Shown: piece by piece, positions 45,884-48,277 of the stretch
Numbering within the stretch: position 1 is the first letter of the stretch
How the letters are laid out: every line of letters begins with the position of its first letter
From: Rhodoferax sp.
GTDB lineage: Bacteria; Pseudomonadota; Gammaproteobacteria; Burkholderiales; Burkholderiaceae_C
Reading direction: 5' to 3'
DNA length: 48,277 nucleotides
Assembly (NCBI GenBank): GCA_003133245.1
Contig: PKWM01000011.1
Span: forward strand, 1 to 48,277
The notes under the pieces: generated by a model
Database searches by the model: none
The model's input: only the letters and a program-made list of their open reading frames with translations
Told to the model about the DNA's origin: nothing
Translations under genes and position numbers: made by a program

Positions 45884-47119
45884 TCAAGGACGGCCAGGAT
45901 GCAGTGTAGCCTGGCCCAATTCCCACAAGGGCAAAAAGATGCCGAGCAAGAGAATGCCCACCAGCACGCCCATCACCGCCAACAGCAAGGGCTCGATAGC
46001 TTCACTGAGCTTACCCACCTCATACTCCACGTCGTCCTGGTACATCACGGCAATCTGTTCCACCATGGTGTCAACCTCTCCCGTGTCCTCGCCCACTTTG
46101 ATCATTTGCAACTCCATCGGAGCAAAAATGCCAGCCGTGCTCGCCACCCGGCTCAGGCTCTCACCGCGCTCCACACCCTTGCGCATTTGCAGAATGCGTT
46201 CCTCGTAAAAAGCGTTGTCCACCACCCGCGAGACCAGTTGGAACGCCTGCATGATCGGCACGCCGCTCTTGCTTGCCGTGGCAAAGCTGCGACAAAAACG
46301 CGCCACCGTGGCCTTGACCAGAATCTTGCCGATGATAGGCAGCTTGAGCTTGAATTTGTCCCAGGCATATTTGCCGGTCTGGGAAGTCACCCAAAAATGA
46401 AACACATAATAGATCAGCCCCACCGCCAAAAAGATGACCCACCAAAACTGAACCATAAAGGTTGACGTTCCAATCAAGATGCGCGTTAGCAGTGGCAGTT
46501 GCACATGCATATTGTCATAAACTTTGGCAAACACCGGGATCACGAAAATCATCAAAATGCTGATGGCAATGGCGATCGCAATCATCACAAAACTCGGGTA
46601 ACGCAGCGCTGACTTGATCTTCTTGCGCATCTCCCGGTCAAACTCGATCTGCTTGAACAGGCTCTGAAATGACTCCTCCAGTTGGCCCGATTCTTCGCCC
46701 ACCCGCACCATGCTGACGTAGTACTCGTTGAACACATCGGGGTGGTGCGAAAACGCAGTGCTGAGCACAGAGCCTTTGTCCAGGTCCTCGCGCACGGCCT
46801 GTAATATCTTGACCAGCGCCTTGCTCCCGGTCGATTTCTGGATGCCCTCGATCGACTCCATCATCGGCAGGCCGGCCCGCACCATATTGCCGATCTGGCG
46901 CGTGAACAACAGCAGTTCAACCTGCGACACCTTGCCTTCGCCCATCAGCCGCGCGAACCACTCTGGGTCTTTTTGCTCTACGGTCTGGGCCGTGATCGTA
47001 ATCGGAAAAATCCCCGTGTCAGTGAGCCACTGCGCAACCGCTTGCGGGTTGGGCGATTCAATCGTGCCCTGTAGAACTTCACCGCGCTTGTTGCGGCCTT
47101 TGTATTGGTAAGTATCCAT
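45884..47119 (-). CDS. Type II secretion/type IV pilus inner-membrane platform protein (GspF/PilC/MshG)
   Basis: This 411-residue polytopic protein has two GspF domains (about 70-195 and 275-395) separated by membrane segments near 170-195 and 215-240, and a last span near 375-395. It anchors the assembly ATPase that drives pilin or pseudopilin polymerisation. The N-terminal YKGRNKRGEVLQGTIES and FTRQIGNMVRAGLP segments look most like MshG of MSHA pili, but that subtype is not certain. It begins 4 bases after the ATPase gene. A 150-base gap before the PRMT-like gene shows nothing recognisable. Confidence 0.9.
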   Translation of the reverse strand: MDTYQYKGRNKRGEVLQGTIESPNPQAVAQWLTDTGIFPITITAQTVEQKDPEWFARLMGEGKVSQVELLLFTRQIGNMVRAGLPMMESIEGIQKSTGSKALVKILQAVREDLDKGSVLSTAFSHHPDVFNEYYVSMVRVGEESGQLEESFQSLFKQIEFDREMRKKIKSALRYPSFVMIAIAIAISILMIFVIPVFAKVYDNMHVQLPLLTRILIGTSTFMVQFWWVIFLAVGLIYYVFHFWVTSQTGKYAWDKFKLKLPIIGKILVKATVARFCRSFATASKSGVPIMQAFQLVSRVVDNAFYEERILQMRKGVERGESLSRVASTAGIFAPMELQMIKVGEDTGEVDTMVEQIAVMYQDDVEYEVGKLSEAIEPLLLAVMGVLVGILLLGIFLPLWELGQATLHPGRP

Positions 47120-47123
47120 AGTT

Positions 47124-48277
47124 CTAGGCGGCAACCGTCATGGCTTCGGCGATGGTGGTCTGGCCGACCAGCACCAGTTCAAGGGCATTGCGTACCAGCG
47201 TGTGGGAACCCATCTGCAAGCGCGCCAGGCGGTCAAACGCCATCGGGTCGCCCTGCTGTAGCGCATCCGCCAACGCCGGCGTCATCTCGATGATCTCGAA
47301 CACACCCTGGCGGCCGGAATAGCCCATGCCGTTGCAGCGCGCGCAGCCACGGCCACGCCTGAACTTGGCCAAAGACGCTTCTTCTTCACCGACGTGGTGT
47401 TTGACCCACGCCAGTTCTTCCGCCGGGGGCGTGGCGGGTTCTGCGCAGTAGGTGCAAACGACGCGCAGCAGGCGTTGCGACAGCACCGCTAGCAGGGTGG
47501 AAGCAATCATGTAGCCCGGTACCGCCATGTCCAGCAGGCGCAGCGGGGTTGACGCTGCGTCGTTGGTGTGCAGTGTGGACAAGACCATGTGGCCCGTCAT
47601 CGCGGCCCGCACCGCAATGTCGGCAGTTTCGTCGTCACGGATTTCACCCACCAGCAGAATGTCGGGGTCCTGACGCAGAAAAGAGCGCAGCACGCGAGCA
47701 AACGATAGGTCGATCTTCTCGTTGACCTGCACCTGGCTGATGCCGGCAATGCGGTATTCCACCGGGTCTTCGCAGGTCAGAATTTTGACGCTGGGCTGGT
47801 TCAACTGTTCCAGCGCAGCATACAGCGTGGTGGTCTTGCCGCTGCCAGTCGGACCGGTGACTAGCACAATGCCGTGCGGAGCCTTGATTGCCTTCTCAAA
47901 GAGTTGGCAGGCGCGCGCCGACATGATCTCGCTCAGACTCTTGCGCACGGCGTCCTGGCGCAACAAACGCAGAACCACCGATTCGCCAAATTGGGTTGGC
48001 ATGGTGGACATGCGAATGTCAAAGCGCGACTCGCCTGACTTGATGGTGATGCGCCCATCCTGCGGCAAGCGCCGCTCGGCAATGTCCAGCGCCGCCATCA
48101 GCTTCAGGCGCACGATCAGCATGGAGGCGATGCGCAAATCGGCCTGCACCTGGACGTGCAGCACGCCGTCGATGCGAAAGCGCACCACCAGGGTTTTTTC
48201 TTGCGGCTCAAAATGGATGTCCGATGCATTGACGCGCGCCGCATCGTCAAAAATAGTCTGCAGCAGTTTGACCACCG
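47124..48277 (-). CDS. Pilus/type II secretion assembly ATPase (GspE/PilB/MshE), 5' end missing
   Basis: The C-terminal 383 residues of a hexameric secretion ATPase are present; the gene continues past the window edge at 48277. Visible are the ASDIHFEP and RLPQDGR Asp/His regions, Walker A GPTGSGKTT (about 141-149 of the fragment), Walker B DPDILLVGEIRD (204-213) and a four-cysteine zinc site (CTYC and CARC). The N-terminal domain that would separate MshE, PilB and GspE lies outside. The first codon in the window (GTG at 48275) is probably an internal Val, not a start. Confidence 0.92.
   Translation of the reverse strand, partial: VVKLLQTIFDDAARVNASDIHFEPQEKTLVVRFRIDGVLHVQVQADLRIASMLIVRLKLMAALDIAERRLPQDGRITIKSGESRFDIRMSTMPTQFGESVVLRLLRQDAVRKSLSEIMSARACQLFEKAIKAPHGIVLVTGPTGSGKTTTLYAALEQLNQPSVKILTCEDPVEYRIAGISQVQVNEKIDLSFARVLRSFLRQDPDILLVGEIRDDETADIAVRAAMTGHMVLSTLHTNDAASTPLRLLDMAVPGYMIASTLLAVLSQRLLRVVCTYCAEPATPPAEELAWVKHHVGEEEASLAKFRRGRGCARCNGMGYSGRQGVFEIIEMTPALADALQQGDPMAFDRLARLQMGSHTLVRNALELVLVGQTTIAEAMTVAA

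Overview
The window reads as one chromosomal stretch of a GC-rich betaproteobacterium of the order Burkholderiales, probably Comamonadaceae (a Rhodoferax/Polaromonas-like relative). This is inferred from gene neighbourhoods: gpmA-ctpA-moeB, rhodanese-grxC-secB-gpsA, sigma factor-DUF3619-DUF3106 beside ilvB-ilvH-ilvC-pssA, and glycine-riboswitch-gcvTHP. No species call is possible from sequence alone. Almost all DNA is coding. There are no rRNA or tRNA genes, no CRISPR array and no intact transposase.

Layout. 1-288 is a non-coding stretch full of small hairpins. 289-3391 (minus strand) carries a MoeB/ThiF-type adenylyltransferase, a CtpA peptidase and phosphoglycerate mutase. 3488-5833 (plus) is rhodanese-grxC-secB-gpsA. 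After an interspersed repeat (5861-6160) come panC and panB (minus). 8368-15687 (plus) is a tightly overlapped six-gene operon, hyfB-C-E-F-G-I. It resembles hydrogenase-4 and complex I, but its large subunit lacks all four nickel-iron cysteine ligands and no ferredoxin-type subunit is encoded. It is therefore best read as an energy-converting-hydrogenase-related (Ehr-type) membrane complex of unknown substrate, and it is the most interesting locus here.

15714-22767 (minus) holds a PmtA-like methyltransferase, gcvP-gcvH-gcvT behind a tandem glycine riboswitch, and ETF-ubiquinone oxidoreductase. 22868-24085 (plus) holds an SDR dehydrogenase and a hot-dog thioesterase, followed by a MITE-like element. 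24272-27332 (minus) holds an EamA exporter, Ogt and an Ada-AlkA fusion for alkylation repair. 27458-31247 (plus) holds phosphomannomutase/phosphoglucomutase, waaC and waaA, three overlapping envelope-sugar genes. A second, inverted copy of the interspersed repeat (31268-31731) runs into the 3' end of a CorC/HlyC-type gene; apaH diverges from that gene.

33917-35656 (minus) is an ECF-like sigma factor with two partner genes of the DUF3619 and DUF3106 families. 35961-40316 (plus) holds ilvB-ilvH-ilvC for branched-chain amino acids, then pssA. 40369-43510 (plus) holds a Crp/Fnr regulator, an APH-type kinase and an acyl-CoA dehydrogenase. 43527-44313 (minus) is a HepT/MntA toxin-antitoxin pair. 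44489-45733 is a TPR plus arginine-methyltransferase-like protein. 45884-48277 is a pilus/type II secretion inner-membrane protein and the 3' part of its ATPase, cut by the window edge.
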